64,000 nt of DNA from Ceratorhiza oryzae-sativae. Lineage: Eukaryota > Basidiomycota > Agaricomycetes > Cantharellales > Ceratobasidiaceae. Numbering within the stretch: position 1 is the first letter of the stretch; every line of letters starts with the position of its first letter. The notes under the pieces were generated by a model. That model did no database searches, was not told the origin of the DNA, and was given only the letters and a program-made list of their open reading frames with translations. The DNA lies in assembly GCA_030998015.1 (NCBI GenBank), contig JARWMV010000236.1, positions 434,001-498,000 of the forward strand, written 5' to 3'. Position numbers and translations under genes: made by a program. Below, piece after piece: positions 1 through 12,231 of the stretch.

Positions 1-131
1 TCCTAGCCACACGCTCTGCTCAATGGAGGTTGTGCAATTTATGATCGAGAATTATCCATTTTGACTCGCATATGTAGGAGATAATACACCCTATTAATAG
101 CGTATAATATTGTCACGCTATTTTTAACCTT

Positions 132-1256
132 TCACGCCGAAGGGATGACCGTACCCTTGGGTACGTACTTGATTCCAGTGTCCGGGCAAGAACTCTTCGA
201 GCCATCTGGCGCAGAATGGATAAACTTGCCAGTGCCGACTGACCCCTGCACGACTATTGGAGAATGATAATCCGTTATCAATCCCAGACGGGAAGAAATG
301 CCAACAACTTACCGTAGTGGTACCACATCTCAGAAAGGTAGCCCTGCTTGTTGCAGCCAGCAGTAGGGATGAAGCCCGTCTTGGCAGAAATTGCATTTTG
401 GATCTGCGTCAGGTTGTACGTCACAGTTGTGCTGGGAACAATTCCCCCAGCCTTGAGCCACTTGAAGGTGGGGAGTTCCTGTTATTTCGGATGAAAGAGC
501 ATTAAATTAATCACCAGACCTTTGATTCTTTAAATCAGGCTCTCACCTTATAGAGCTCAATCGTCCTGGTGACATAAGTGGTCAACTCGGGGAACGGTTC
601 CCGCGCTGTCTTCTTGAAGCACTGAGGCTCAAGCGTACTAATACACGTTCCGTGCTTGTTATACTCGTGCTCCCAAAATGCTTCATTCGTGCCATTGTTG
701 TTGAGCCAGTACTATAATAAAGTTATATCAGATAGTCAAACTGTCAGCTGGTCCTGGTTATCGTACCTTGTTCATGAACTTGAGCAAGTTCTGGTGGCCG
801 CTCTGCTCGAGCACGGCGGTGATATTGGTCAACTCGCGCTGGGGAGCGCAGAATGCATCATAGGTACCGTCGCAGTGGTCAGGCCACAGTCCCTATACAC
901 AGAGTTGAGAACGCCAGGGGCTGGAGTCATTCATCCACTCACATGAATCGTCCAGGCATCAGATGGACCAGTGGCTGGGCTAAAGTCCCAGAACTACATG
1001 ACAGTCAGACCAATTCTAGGAAAACAACGGAGCCTCGGCGTACTTGAGTTAGAAGGAACTGGCCACCGGGGGCGTTGAAGCAGCACAAGTCAGTTTGGAC
1101 TGTTGTATTGCGACACGACACGGCTGCATGCGAACCGCAGCTCTTAGAGTTTTCGAATAGAGACGCAGGCGAGAAGCCGCCGAGGAAATCAGCCGTAGGC
1201 GTAGCCGAGACAAAAACGGATGCGGTTAATGCAAGGGAAGCGAGAGCAGCGAGCAT
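132..1256 (-). CDS. Secreted ribonuclease T2
   Basis: Extracellular or vacuolar endoribonuclease that cleaves single-stranded RNA through a 2',3'-cyclic phosphate. The start at 1256 opens a hydrophobic signal peptide (MLAALASLALTASVFVSA). It is followed by a Cys-rich N-terminus containing DLCCFNAPGGQFLLTQ. Both T2 catalytic segments are visible: HGLWPDHCDG (CAS I), split by an intron after the His codon, and FWEHEYNKHGTC (CAS II). I traced five introns, the first starting GTACGCC after LLTQ and the last ending CAATAG before VVQGSVGTGKF. The C-terminus reads KYVPKGTVIPSA and stops at 132. Protein length is about 280 residues, normal for fungal T2 enzymes. No carbohydrate-binding module is seen. 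Family assignment is secure; the biological role (nutrition, RNA scavenging or interaction with a host) is not shown by the sequence. Confidence 0.93.
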
Positions 1257-1656
1257 TTTCGAGGACCAGAGCTAGAAGGAAAGAATGCGGTGGGGGGATG
1301 GTTCTTGAATCGTTCTCTGGTTAGAATTTATACGACCACCGGGAACCCACGAATGCAGTTGCCGACGCACAGAAGTAGGAGTGCCTGAAGAAGGCAGAAT
1401 ACTCCACTGGCGCGCCTGCATATGCCGGGGATTCGCGGCATCGAAGCCTGACCGCATGTGGTCGCAGACTGTGCCATGTGTGTCTTAGAACGTGCGCGCA
1501 GAGTCACATGACTAGTTGCAAATTGATCTAAATGCTAATCGTAGGAAACCCAAAACAGAATACATAAGATGCGCGCAGAACAGAACTTGAGTGCGAAGGA
1601 AAAAGAGAGAGTGAGAGAGAGCGAGATGCAGCAAAATGAAAAGAATCAACAAGCCA
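1257..1656. other. Intergenic: RNase T2 promoter side and 3' end of the PNUTS-like gene
   Basis: Both flanking genes are on the minus strand. This stretch must hold the upstream region of the RNase T2 gene and the 3' UTR of the next one. Short open frames here have no recognisable family or splice context. I see no gene. Confidence 0.5.
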
Positions 1657-4600
1657 TCAATTAACGTGGAGATTGTGGCATTGATCGCCATACTTGCACC
1701 TAACAAAGACAAACAATTGTCAGCAGCGGCCATGGGGTTGCCACCCTCGCCGATTGGGTCGGATTGAGGGTGACGCAGAGAATATAGCTCACTTTCCGAG
1801 TGGGTAGAAATAGCAGACTTTTTGGCCACGCTCATTGTCGGGCCTGCCACCTCTGCCCCGCCCTCTGCCCCGGCCCCGACCTCTGTCCTCATATCGCGAA
1901 CGTGGTTCGTAGTCATCATAGTGTGATGGGGGCGGACCATATCTGTCGCCATCCCCTCTTCCTCCACTTCCTCCTCCCCAATCTGGACCAGAGCTGTGAT
2001 GCGGCTGTACGGGTGCCTGCACAGGTGCAGGTGCAGGCGTAGGTTCAGGCGGGGCCAACACTTGTGCAATATTATGCTGTTGGAGCATTTGAGTGAATGT
2101 ATTAGGATCAATCCCTAAATCTTTCAGGCTTCCAAACTGCTGCACCGGTTCCGTCGTTGCTGTAGGTGGCGGAGCCGGTTGTCCCCCCATCTTGGCGAGC
2201 AGCTCGGCCACGGATGGGGGCTTCTCACATAACGTGTCAATATCCTCCCCGGCTAGCATTGGCTTCGTCAATGCATCGTCGTTGGTCGGCTGTGATGTGG
2301 GGAGCTCCGCTGGCGAGGGAGGGATTTCCCCAGACGGGTAGTGAGCCAGTAGCGCTGTCTTCTCTCGTTCTTCTTGCGTCTTGACCTCTTGACTCTCTTG
2401 ACCTCGCTCGGGCAATTGCATGTCTGGTAAGAGCAATCCTACTCAAGCCGTGTAAGAAGATGCAGGAGGAATGCCTAGATATGTACATACGCATGGGCTC
2501 AACCCAGTCAATCAGCTCCTCAAAGACCTGTTTATGCATTGCTGCACCTTCATCTCGATCCAGATCTCGCACGTTATGATGCGCCCCAGACTACCAAAAA
2601 GGGTAAATGGCCGAATAACGACCCAAACAGTACCCGCCACTCACCGCGTCCTCGTCTCCGTCATATATCGCCTTTTCAATCCATCTGATCTGGACCAAGT
2701 GCTCCTCAGGCTTGAAGCTGACCTTTTTGCGTTTCTTGCTTGGATCCTTGGGTGGGTCTTTTGGGGCTGTCGAGGTAACGCCCTCCATCGGCTCGGGCAC
2801 CGTAGGCGTGCTCGCCTTGGGCTTCACGCCCATGTGCGCCAGCGCCTCCTCAAAAGTGTTCCGACTAGACGGCTGGGCGACATCTGCTGCAGGCGCCGCC
2901 GGCTTTTTCGTAAAGCTCGGCAATACTCGTTTGGCTGGGGCAGGCTTGGGCTTGGTGTCCGTGAAGAATGACGAGTCGGATTTGGTCTCTTTCGTGACTG
3001 TTCCACCGGCAGCTTTCTCCTTTTCCTTCTTGGCTGCCAGAACCCGCGCGGCGGCGACGGCGGCGACGGCAGGTGTGGTGGGCGGCGTGGCTCGTTTGGC
3101 CGGCGCGGCAGTCTTGAGGGGCGGCGTATCCGACTTGCGTTTGACACCCCGGGTCTCGGCTATTGAAATTGATTGGATGAGCACCGGCCTTCGGTAAATC
3201 AAAATGACGTGACCCACCCTCTGTGCGCTTTACGGTCACGGCCGCCTTTCCTTCGTCGGCGACCGCCTGGTGCGTTTCCATCAGTTGGCGGTATCGGGCT
3301 TCGAGCGTTGACGCCAAATCGCGAATGGCTGTCCATTGCGTGGAATGAACGAAAAATCAAACAGAAACACGTTGTTAGATACATGGATTTTTTTAAACTT
3401 TAATTTAAGAAGGATAACTGAGCGGCACAAGTTTTTGACAGCGAGGCTATCGCCATGCTGACTCAAGACATCATTGTATCGCTCGAGAAATACAAGAATT
3501 GCTCGCTCGCATGTGTCTGCCGTAGTCGGGGTGGGTTTCGGAATAGTGAGAAGCTTACCTCCATTGGGCGGGTTTTTGGCGAGCTTGAGTATATACGAAC
3601 CAATCTTTGATTTCCGTAATTGATTGATTCCAAGGGGCAGGCGATCGATGACCTGAGCACAAACCGGATGAGAAGCTGATATTTACGATGGTCTCTTGAC
3701 ATGTTTCCCACCTGTAAGAGCGGCATAATTGTGTCTTGCCACTCGGCAGGATTATAGCCCGGTTCTGCCTTGCTATCCTTTGAAGGCGTCGCTGCACGCA
3801 ACCACTCTTTAATTAGCATCATGCCCTCTGCATCGTTCGCCCACGTCTTGAAGAACTCTTTGCCCGCGCCGTCTCGTATACTGCACGTGAATGTTAAGAT
3901 TGGGTGACCCCGGCCAGCCGGCGTTGCTTACCGGGTTAATAACCACAATCTCGTCTCGTAGTCCGTCTCGGGCGTTGTGTCTGCTGTTAGAACGTTTATT
4001 AATTTTTTAGCTGTTTGCGCAGGCGATGCATCCATCATTTGAGGCTGCATGTACTGTTTGTACAGGTGGATCGTACTACCCGACGACTTCGGTGCGACTG
4101 CCGAGGTTGAAGGGCTGGGCTGAGATAACGCTTGAGGGTTGATAGACGCAGGGGCAGGCTGCGGGTGAGAATACGGCGACCCAACTCCCGAATTGAACAT
4201 ATCGCCGTATGGGCTGGGATAAGAGACTGGGGAGCCGGCAGACATGTGCATCATCCTCGGCGACATGGTTGGCATCGGGCTTGTACTCTGCGCCTGCTGG
4301 ACACGCGGATGCTGTGGCTGAGACGCCGGCACCACTTGGGCCCGATACACTGGCCGTGGAGCCTGAGGAACCGGTGACATAGATGGCATTTGCTGCACCG
4401 CTCGGATTTGTTCCGCAGTCCAATTATAGGCATAGGGCGTATGTTGCACTGGTGGTGTCGACGAAACGGGTGGTGAGGCCGCATAAGCTGGATGAGTGTA
4501 CATGGAGTTGGTCGTCTGAGCGGGGGGCGGAGGGCTTGCACCATTGACACCAAGCATATCGTCGATCGAAGCCTCCGGGGCTGAGTGGGACATCTGACTC

Positions 4601-5264
4601 GATTGGCCATTCGATGCGTAAACCATACTGCCATTGTTCTGCCACACTTGGCCCGTCGAAGGCATCCCAGACCCATAGGCTATGTACGATCCGGGGAAAG
4701 TCGTCGAGCCATTCGGTTGGCTCGGTGTCGTTTGCGGGTAATGATGCACGGGTGGTGGGTATGATGAGCCGTTTGAGTAATACGTTGGTTGGATGGCGGT
4801 GTTCAATTGGGGCGCGCCGTTGCCGTTCGAGACCGGCATTGTTGGGTAGGCCTGCATCTTATGCTGGGCGCTAGTAGACGGTGGTCGGGGAAGAGGAGAA
4901 GGAATAGGTTGGGGTGCGATTGACACTGGTTCTGGAGCAAATTGCTGAGCCGAATGCGCTTCGCCTAGAAGAGCCAAAAAATCGCACAGGTGAGCAACCA
5001 ACCACCCAATTTAAATCCAGGAAATTTCTGGAAAATGTACACACCAAGAAAACCGTCATTGGGACCACCATGAGGTTCGATATGTGCAAAGTCGATAGGG
5101 GGTGGATCGTTCCACATGTGGGTCGCCTCGTCATCGACATCAGCAGCTGTTTGTCCGTCATGGGGCTCGATCGGCGAGGCAGTCATTGTATCAGGCAGAG
5201 CATCCCCAAACCAGGTCTGGAAATCTTGTGGTCTGATCATGCCTCCGTCTTTGGCGTCCGCCAT
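1657..5264 (-). CDS. PNUTS/Ppn1-like scaffold: TFIIS-N domain, PP1-docking motif and C-terminal CCCH zinc finger
   Basis: Predicted nuclear scaffold that recruits protein phosphatase 1 to RNA polymerase II and the cleavage/polyadenylation machinery, as PNUTS (PPP1R10) does in animals and Ppn1 in fission yeast. Start MADAKDGGMIRPQ at 5264. A long Pro/Ser/Gln/Tyr-rich disordered region follows. Next is a helical TFIIS N-terminal-like (LW) domain running from AKKLINVLTADTTPETDYE to VIDRLPLGINQL and SKIGSYILKLAK. A Lys/Pro/Ala-rich linker follows, then KKRKKVSFKPEEHLVQIRW, which resembles the RVxF-type PP1-binding segment of PNUTS. The end is RGRGRGRG then CYFYPLGKCKYGDQCHNLH, a C-x7-C-x5-C-x3-H finger completed only by splicing the last intron (GTGAGC to TTGTTAG). 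I saw no broken frame. An alternative upstream in-frame Met (5330) sits before a probable 5' UTR splice acceptor (TTCCTACAG). Confidence 0.82.
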
Positions 5265-5795
5265 CGCAAGTTCGACGCGTGGTTTACGCTGTTCACTGCC
5301 TGTAGGAAGATCGCCAAAATGCAACCACAACCAAAAATCATATTTTCAGCATTCGCACACAGTTGTACAATAACATGGTTTATTTGCCTTTTTTCTGTGT
5401 TTGTTCTCGCTCTGCAATCGACACAAACTAGCCCAGCAGGTAACGTGTCAACTGGCAGATCTCCAATTTTTTGTCGCAATTTTCACAAACAAATCACCAA
5501 ACAGCAGTCTCTTCCGCAACACGAGTGCGGGTGTCGTGGGAGACGAGGTCGCGGTCGGATGTGGTGGCCAACCCGGTTGTGTGCATCATGTCAGTATAGC
5601 CCGACCAGCCAAATACAGTACAAACAAAGTGTTAGGTAAGCATGTTTTGTCCATCTCACTTGCGTCGTTTGTGCTATCAGATGCCGTAAACTGGTGAAGT
5701 GAATAAAAAATATATATTTAGAGTTTAAAGCAAATAGTACATGTATCATATTTAAGCATTCGACCAAGAAAGCAAGCCCGCTCCCAATCCGATTC
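5265..5795. other. Intergenic between two minus-strand genes
   Basis: It holds the promoter and probable 5' UTR intron of the PNUTS-like gene and the 3' UTR of the RAD16-like gene. Open frames of about 80-100 codons on the plus strand (for example 5401-5697) show no conserved motif. I do not call a gene. The AT-rich run around 5704-5720 fits a 3' UTR. Confidence 0.45.
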
Positions 5796-8700
5796 CTAAA
5801 GCTATACAAAAATCTATTAGTTCAACATTGCAACCCTGGTAACCGTTGGCTCACCCTAAACAAAAAGCCCAACTAGAGTTCGGTAGCGGTCAGCATCAAT
5901 GCACGTTCACCCCTTCGTACGCGAATACTTACGTCCTCTGGTGTTAATCTCCCAACGGCGTTGTCGTCCGCAGACAGCTGAAACGCGATGCAGTCCATCA
6001 ATTATCACCCCGAAGGGTGCGAGCCAGCAATGCTTACCGTTGCATCAACCATAGCCGACTTCTTCTCTTGAAGCTAGATAACGAAATCACGGTTAATCGA
6101 CTATGCTTATGGCTGAATAACATAAAACTACATACCTGAACAATGCGGCACTCAATGCTATCTTCGACGACCAGTTTGATCGCCTGAATAGGCCGCTTCT
6201 GTCCGAGGCGATGTATGCGGTCCATTGCCTCTGTCACGCCTCTCAGCGCACTTCCGACCGAAAACAGCCATGTCACTTACGGTATTCGACAGCCGGATTC
6301 CACCAGCTGTCCATCAGATACACGCGCGAGGCCTGTGGTTAAGGTTCAGTTCACACCGCGTGTACGGGAGGGAAAAATATCATCATACCTCAGTCAAATT
6401 TAGCGCAACGCCTCCCGCTTTGAGCGATACAAGGAATACGGTGACCTCGACATTGTTCACTTTTCGATATAAGGTGAGCCCTTAGAACATTTGAACCATA
6501 AATAGCACTTACTGAAGTGCTGGATCGTATTGTTGCGAGCTTCGGGACTCATGCCTCCCTCCAGTCGACAGATCTAAACCAGGCCCATTAGGTTTTGCTG
6601 CCAACACGTTGCATTAACCAGCCGACAACTCACCAGGAATCCAGCCCTCTGTAACCTAAACGCAATCAAATCCAAGAAGTTGACAAACTGGGAGAAAACT
6701 ATAGACTTGGTGGTTGCGTCTTGCCGGCGCAGCATACTAAGCTCCTCGACCAGAGCCTCAATTTTGGACGACGAGCGCCATGTATCAACATCCAGCCTCC
6801 CAAGAATGCCCTGGCGGGCACGAGCTGTGGCTTCTTCGTCTTGTTCAAGTGCTGGACCGTCGAGATCGATCGAGATAGGAACGTGACACACTGGACAAGC
6901 AGGCTGGACGTGTGTGCGTCAGTGGCCCTAGCACGAGCTGGAAACCGCCCGCCCCCCAGACTTGCCTGTTGCTCAATTGCAGTATTCAAATATTGCTTGA
7001 TGCATTCACGGTCGAACGTGTGCTTGCATTTCGATTGAATAGCGTCTTCGGCGAGGTCATTGCATAGGCGGCACACCATCGCCTCAACAATGTGCCTGGA
7101 CAAGTCGACATTGCGTTTGCTTTTGAGAACGAGATCAGGCTAGGGAATTCCGTGAGCAAGAATTTGGACGGGAAATAAAAAGGTTTACATGGCAAGCCAT
7201 CTGTCTCATGCGAGTTAACCTAGAAACCAGTCAGCAACTGGCAGCGACTGTTGTCGTTAGAAACATACAAGGAGAAAATGTTACTGTAATCTATGGGCAA
7301 CGGGTTAGTCCAATGCAAGAGAACTTGCATGTTTTCAACTTACTGTTCAGCACGGTTCCGGCATCTACGTAGGTCCTGCCACACAAATGTAAGACCATAT
7401 TCAAGCCACTCACGTTGGAACGCCTTACGAAAATTGACGCTTAGCATCCGTAAATAATGACTGATACAGTTCCTTCTCCTCTGGGCTGAAGTAGTCGCGG
7501 CGAACAATAATAGTCCGAGGTGGGAGACCCAAGTCGTCTGCACGTTCAACCTTGGTCCGACGAAGCATCATCCTGTCTAGTAGGATACGGAGCTTTTTAA
7601 AAGCGACCGCGCCAGGCCCAACCATACCGTTCTATAAGCTGGGTTTTAAGTATGCCCTGGCAATAGGTTACAACCCGGGATGCTGACCTTTTGGATAGGC
7701 GTCAAAATCTCGGTATTCCAGAAACAAGTGTGATGCATCGGAGAATGTCCGCAATCTGTGAGAATCGGTTAGCATATACACGGGAATCAAGGTAGCTTAG
7801 GACTTACCGTCACATCCTTTCTTGTCTGAAAACTTCCAGTGCAAAGACTTGCAAGGGCATCGCTTGCAGAAATAGTATGAGAATGGATCGCCGCCAATAA
7901 AACTATTCAGGCCTAAGTGGTCGCTCTTATAATATTTCTTATTACGGAGAAGACGCACCGAACAAGGCTGTAGAGCTCTCCAACTCGGTTCTGCAAGGGT
8001 GTACCAGATAAACACCATCTGTAGTCGCTCTTGAGTTCAAAGGCGCCCTTTGCTGTGTTTGTCGAGCGCTCCTTGATATTGTGCGCCTCATCCAACTGAA
8101 GAAATACGATTTAGAGTCATAATATCATTGAGACTGCCATACTAACCACAATACGACGCCAGGTAACCGCGTGCAACGGGCTCTGCTCCTTGACAATCTC
8201 ACCCTTGCGTTTGAACCCGCTGACCTCCTTGCGGAACGACGATTCGAGCACGGCATAAGTCGTCAGAACCACATCGTACTTGACAAGTTCCTTGGTGCTC
8301 TTCTCGCGCGATCCGCCATGGAACATGTACACTTTGAAACCTTCGGTATGTGCTTCAATTTCGTTCCTCCATTGCATTAAAGCAACAGTTGGACTATACG
8401 TGACTATAATGTTAGCATGCAATACCATACGGGCGCGTCATAGCAACATACGCAACAACCAGGTTTGGCTTCTTGCGATCGGCAACGAAAAGAGCGAGTG
8501 TCTGGATTGTCTTGCCCATACCCATTTCATCCTGCAACCAGTTTTCCGTGAGTAAGAATACGACACATTAGTTACATAACTCACGGCAAGCATGCCCCCT
8601 CTCCAAGGCCCGTTTTCTTGTTTCCGCATCCAGAACAAGCTTTCTTGTTGGAACGGAAGTAGCGTAACCTTTAATCCCGCTGGCTGGTCCGCCTTCTGAG

Positions 8701-10041
8701 GCTGAACAGGCTTGATATTCTTTTCTAGGTCTCCCCAAACATCCTCGAGTTCTATACACGAGTTCAGGAGATGCATGTTGGTTGAAATTAAAATGCTCAC
8801 TCACCAGGGTGGTGTACCAAAAGCGCAATAGCAGTCTTCTCGGCCTAGCACATAAACGCCTATGAGTAGACAAATCCAAAATGGGATAACATAACGTACA
8901 TGTGTGAGTTTCCGCTTCAACTCTTTCACCTTCTTGCGAATCGCGGCTGCCACAGGTGCATGCTCGGCCCGATCCGCATCCTTCTTCGCTCGTCTCTCAG
9001 CGCGCATATCCTTGATCGTCATAACCCCAGTCTTCTTGTTCCCTTTCTTGGAAACCACCGGTTCGGGTTCGGAACCATCAGTTTCCTGATAACTGCCTTC
9101 ATCCGAATCTAACTCTGGCACTTCAGGCGATTCGGAACGTTTGATACCAAGGCGGCGCTCAGCAGCAGCGGCGCGCAATGCAGCTGCCTTGCTCCGTGAA
9201 TCTTGACGAGAGGCCCGAGAAGTCGACGGTCCTGCACCATTCTCGTCAACGTCATTCGTCGGAGCGAGTGAAGCATGAATAGCAGCCTCGAGCATAAGTG
9301 CTTCATCTTCGCTCGCATTCTCCTCATCCAACGCATCGCTCCCTCGAGACTTGGCCCTCCGTCTGGGCTTTAACTTTGTAACTTTGGACGAAAGCGGAAT
9401 ATCCTCGTCCGAGTCGTCTTCGGGCTGCCCGTCGGCCGACTCTGCGGACTCCTGTTCAAACTCGGAGCCCTCGTCCTCATCCGAATCATTATCCTCGAAA
9501 TCGAGCCCTTTTTCTTCGTCGGATACAGGCAACTCGTCCTCGGTGGTAGATGTAGCCGGGATCGAAACGCGTGACTTGGTTGGTGGGCGACCGGCACGTG
9601 ACGGACGGGGAGTTGTCTACGTCGGGATGGCAGAAATGAGATTCAAGTCGGACACAGAAGCAAGGGACCAACCGCAGCACTACCGGTCTTGTACACCATC
9701 TTTCTCTTGATCGGTGGAAGTTCGATAACAATCTCTTGAGAGACAACGCGTTTTTTCGGGGCACGCCTAGCGCTTGCAGTCACCTCAACGTCCGACTCGT
9801 CCAATGCATCACTATCGACCTCAGGCTCGACGGCCGACCTTCTGCGCTTTCCGTTAGTCTTTTTTGGCTGCCTTTTCGTCGCGTCTTCTTCGACTGCACT
9901 CCCATTTTCAGAGGGCGAGGGCGCGACGCTGGTGGCAGGTGTAGATTTTTCAGACCGGGTCGAGCGAGTGCTGCGAGCGATTGTCGGGGTCGATAATTTC
10001 GAGCTCACAGACGGAGCGGCTGAACGGCGCCTCGGTGGCAT
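5796..10041 (-). CDS. RAD16: RAD16-type SNF2 helicase with internal RING finger (nucleotide excision repair)
   Basis: ATP-dependent DNA translocase and E3-like RING protein. In yeast Rad16 works with Rad7 in repair of non-transcribed DNA. Start [15 protein letters not shown] at 10041, then a long acidic, nuclear-type N-terminus. SNF2 core: [26 protein letters not shown] (Walker A), DEAHNIKE (Walker B) and [15 protein letters not shown]. The segment [19 protein letters not shown] followed by [13 protein letters not shown] is the zinc-binding insert characteristic of Rad16, which separates it from Rad5 or HLTF. The RING follows as [26 protein letters not shown]-terminal helicase: [14 protein letters not shown], the AGGVALNLT region and [20 protein letters not shown]. 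It ends LTPEDLGFLFR-L, matching the family end, with the stop in the last tiny exon at 5796. About a dozen introns. The start lies about 420 bp from the divergent F-box gene. Confidence 0.93.
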
Positions 10042-10463
10042 TTTTTTTTTGGTGATCGTGGTGGGGTGGAAAAAGTGGAGTGGCGCAGCGTTGCGATCGC
10101 CGGACGGGGGATACGCGCCGGCGCTTAAGTGCTTCAGCAAGTATGATGAACGGTTTCAAACTATACTTCCGCCCCTTAAGCAGCGAAAAAAATAATCTTT
10201 ATGACGCTAGTACTCTTCGACCCAGCCTTTTCCGAACAGTATGACGGAGTTTAAGCAGATCGACCAAAAACGGGACGCGACAAAGTCACGTGGGATGAAC
10301 ACTGACCGAACGGAGATCGGCGGCGCTTATTTGTATCCAGGAACAGCTTACCAACTCGTCCAACTAGAGCTTCAAGTATCACATTCGAATCGGGCGAGGA
10401 AGGTTGAATAAAAGGGTCGAGATCGCATGAAAAAATCATCGGAGCGCATGTCCTTGCAGTCCT

Positions 10464-12126
10464 ATGCGGCTACTCACGCAGCTGTCCATGTTGGGCGCTC
10501 GCCATATCTTCCAGAAACAGGACGTCCTCACTTATGTAGCTAGATCTTGCGACAAGAAAGATTGCGTGCGCTTAGCTCGTGTTTCTCGGATAGCATTCCG
10601 CATCACGACACCCGTCGTCTGGAAAGACCTAATAGACGTGCACAACTATCTTGAATTTTTACCAGGTATCACTGTCATTGGACCCAATGGAAAACGAAAA
10701 GGGGCAAAGAAATGGACAATTTGGTATGCTTTTATCTGTATTTTACATCAACATGCACATCTGACGTTGCTAGCCTGTAGGATGTATCAACTTAAATCAT
10801 ATTTAAGCCTCAACAAACACGGTTACAGTTATACACAACTTTTATCAAGTCGATCCAATTTTACACTCAATCTGTTCAAGAACATAAAACTCCCGATTGG
10901 CGTGCTCTCACATTCTAGTATCTCAACAATTGCCTCCAAAGCTCCAATTCCTTGACATGACGACCACTCGACCGAGTTCTATCATCTATCTACCGCTTTG
11001 GATCAAACTCTTTGCGGGCGGTTCGTTGGCTCAGGTTCACACGGCTGGCGGGAACGAACTCCATCACGAAGACGTATACGATATGGTCCCCTTCTTGGCC
11101 GTGAAATCTCCCAATATCCAGCGCCTCTCTATTTTTATGGAAAACCAGCAGTTACACAAACGGCGCGGCCTAAACAACCCGCCATATTCCCAAAGGCGGC
11201 TCCCAGGGGCGACACTCTTCAGCCTCTCAAGACTTTTCAAGAGCTCAAACATCTGCCATGCAACTGGCATCTGGTACGCGATTGTCCCAAGACGTTGCGC
11301 GGACTAATTCAGCTAGAGCACCTGACGATTCTCTCCAACAACGAATCGGCGATTCCGTCTCCTATATTCGACTGGGGCAAAGAACTAAATGCTAAATCGT
11401 TACCATCTTTGACGGGGCTGAGTCTCCGTACGAAGGAGAAGATTTTGGTCGAGAACCTCATTCAATGGATTCCAACCCTACCTTGCCTGGCTATGCTCAA
11501 CATTTTCGTGGGCATGGCTCACCTGTCATCCTGGTTCACCACGGTTCTTTTTCTTCGTCTTAGGGCAATGCACACGCTCTGTCATCTCAACATCCATGCC
11601 AACGACGGATCCAAGGATGCCGTGACTATGGATAGTGGGGAAAAGGCCATTGTCACATCGGTCGCGTCTATGTCCTTGGAAACGATAACGGGCTCCAGTT
11701 GAAATTGAGTGACGACAACCCGTTAACAGAGTTCAAGTCTGGCTGGTTGCAGATTACATGCTTGTCCATGCCGGACCGACTGATCCCACTCACGCAACTA
11801 CGTTGCGTTGCTGAACTTTCTAACCTCGAGCATTTGGTTTCTACCCTTTACTTTACAGGGTGTCCCAGCCCATATGATCAACCAGGTGGGATAAAATTCC
11901 ATAGATTAGAGGCAGCCTCTGGGAGGATTCTGTGGACGGGTGGGCAAATAGACAAGGCTGCGAGGTACGTTGCTTTAAGACCTTAGATTGAGCGATAATT
12001 CACCCGTCGGATGTCAGGTTTCTTTTATCTCTTTGGCCTAGCCTTCGTGGTATAGTATGGCCAAAATATCCACCAAGTGTCTTGCTCCTTAATGAAACAC
12101 TCGATAGATTGAGAGGGATGGCGTGA
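10464..12126 (+). CDS. F-box-like protein with leucine-rich C-terminal part
   Basis: Belongs to the large Agaricomycete F-box-like families, presumed SCF ubiquitin-ligase adaptors; the substrate is unknown. The N-terminus has an F-box-like helix pair (VLTYVARSCDKKDCVRLARVSRIAF, then TPVVWKDL). Later parts are leucine-spaced: QQLPPKLQFLDM, NIQRLSIFMENQ, then, after an intron at 11151-11206, GDTLQPLKTFQELKHLPC and LIQLEHLTIL. An intron lies somewhere in 11620-11698 before LKLSDDNPLTEF. The last intron (11965-12017) joins KAAR to FLLSLWPSLRGIVWP; this end fits better than the stop at 11984. The first exon junction near 10724-10828 is uncertain, and the frame breaks near 10915-10919, where one extra base would restore it. 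The start could be the second Met (MLGARHIFQ). Family is moderately sure; the exact model is not. Confidence 0.68.
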
Positions 12127-12231
12127 GCAACTTGACAAGAAATTCGTGTATGCATTTACTTAACCGGACACGGGCATGAGTATTGTACAGTAGTATAGTA
12201 AACGGCTAGCTCGCGCTTTCAATTATGACAC

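Noticed and set aside
5401..5697. 99-codon plus-strand frame between PNUTS-like and RAD16 genes
   Set aside because: No conserved motif, and it overlaps the promoter and 3' UTR regions of the flanking genes.
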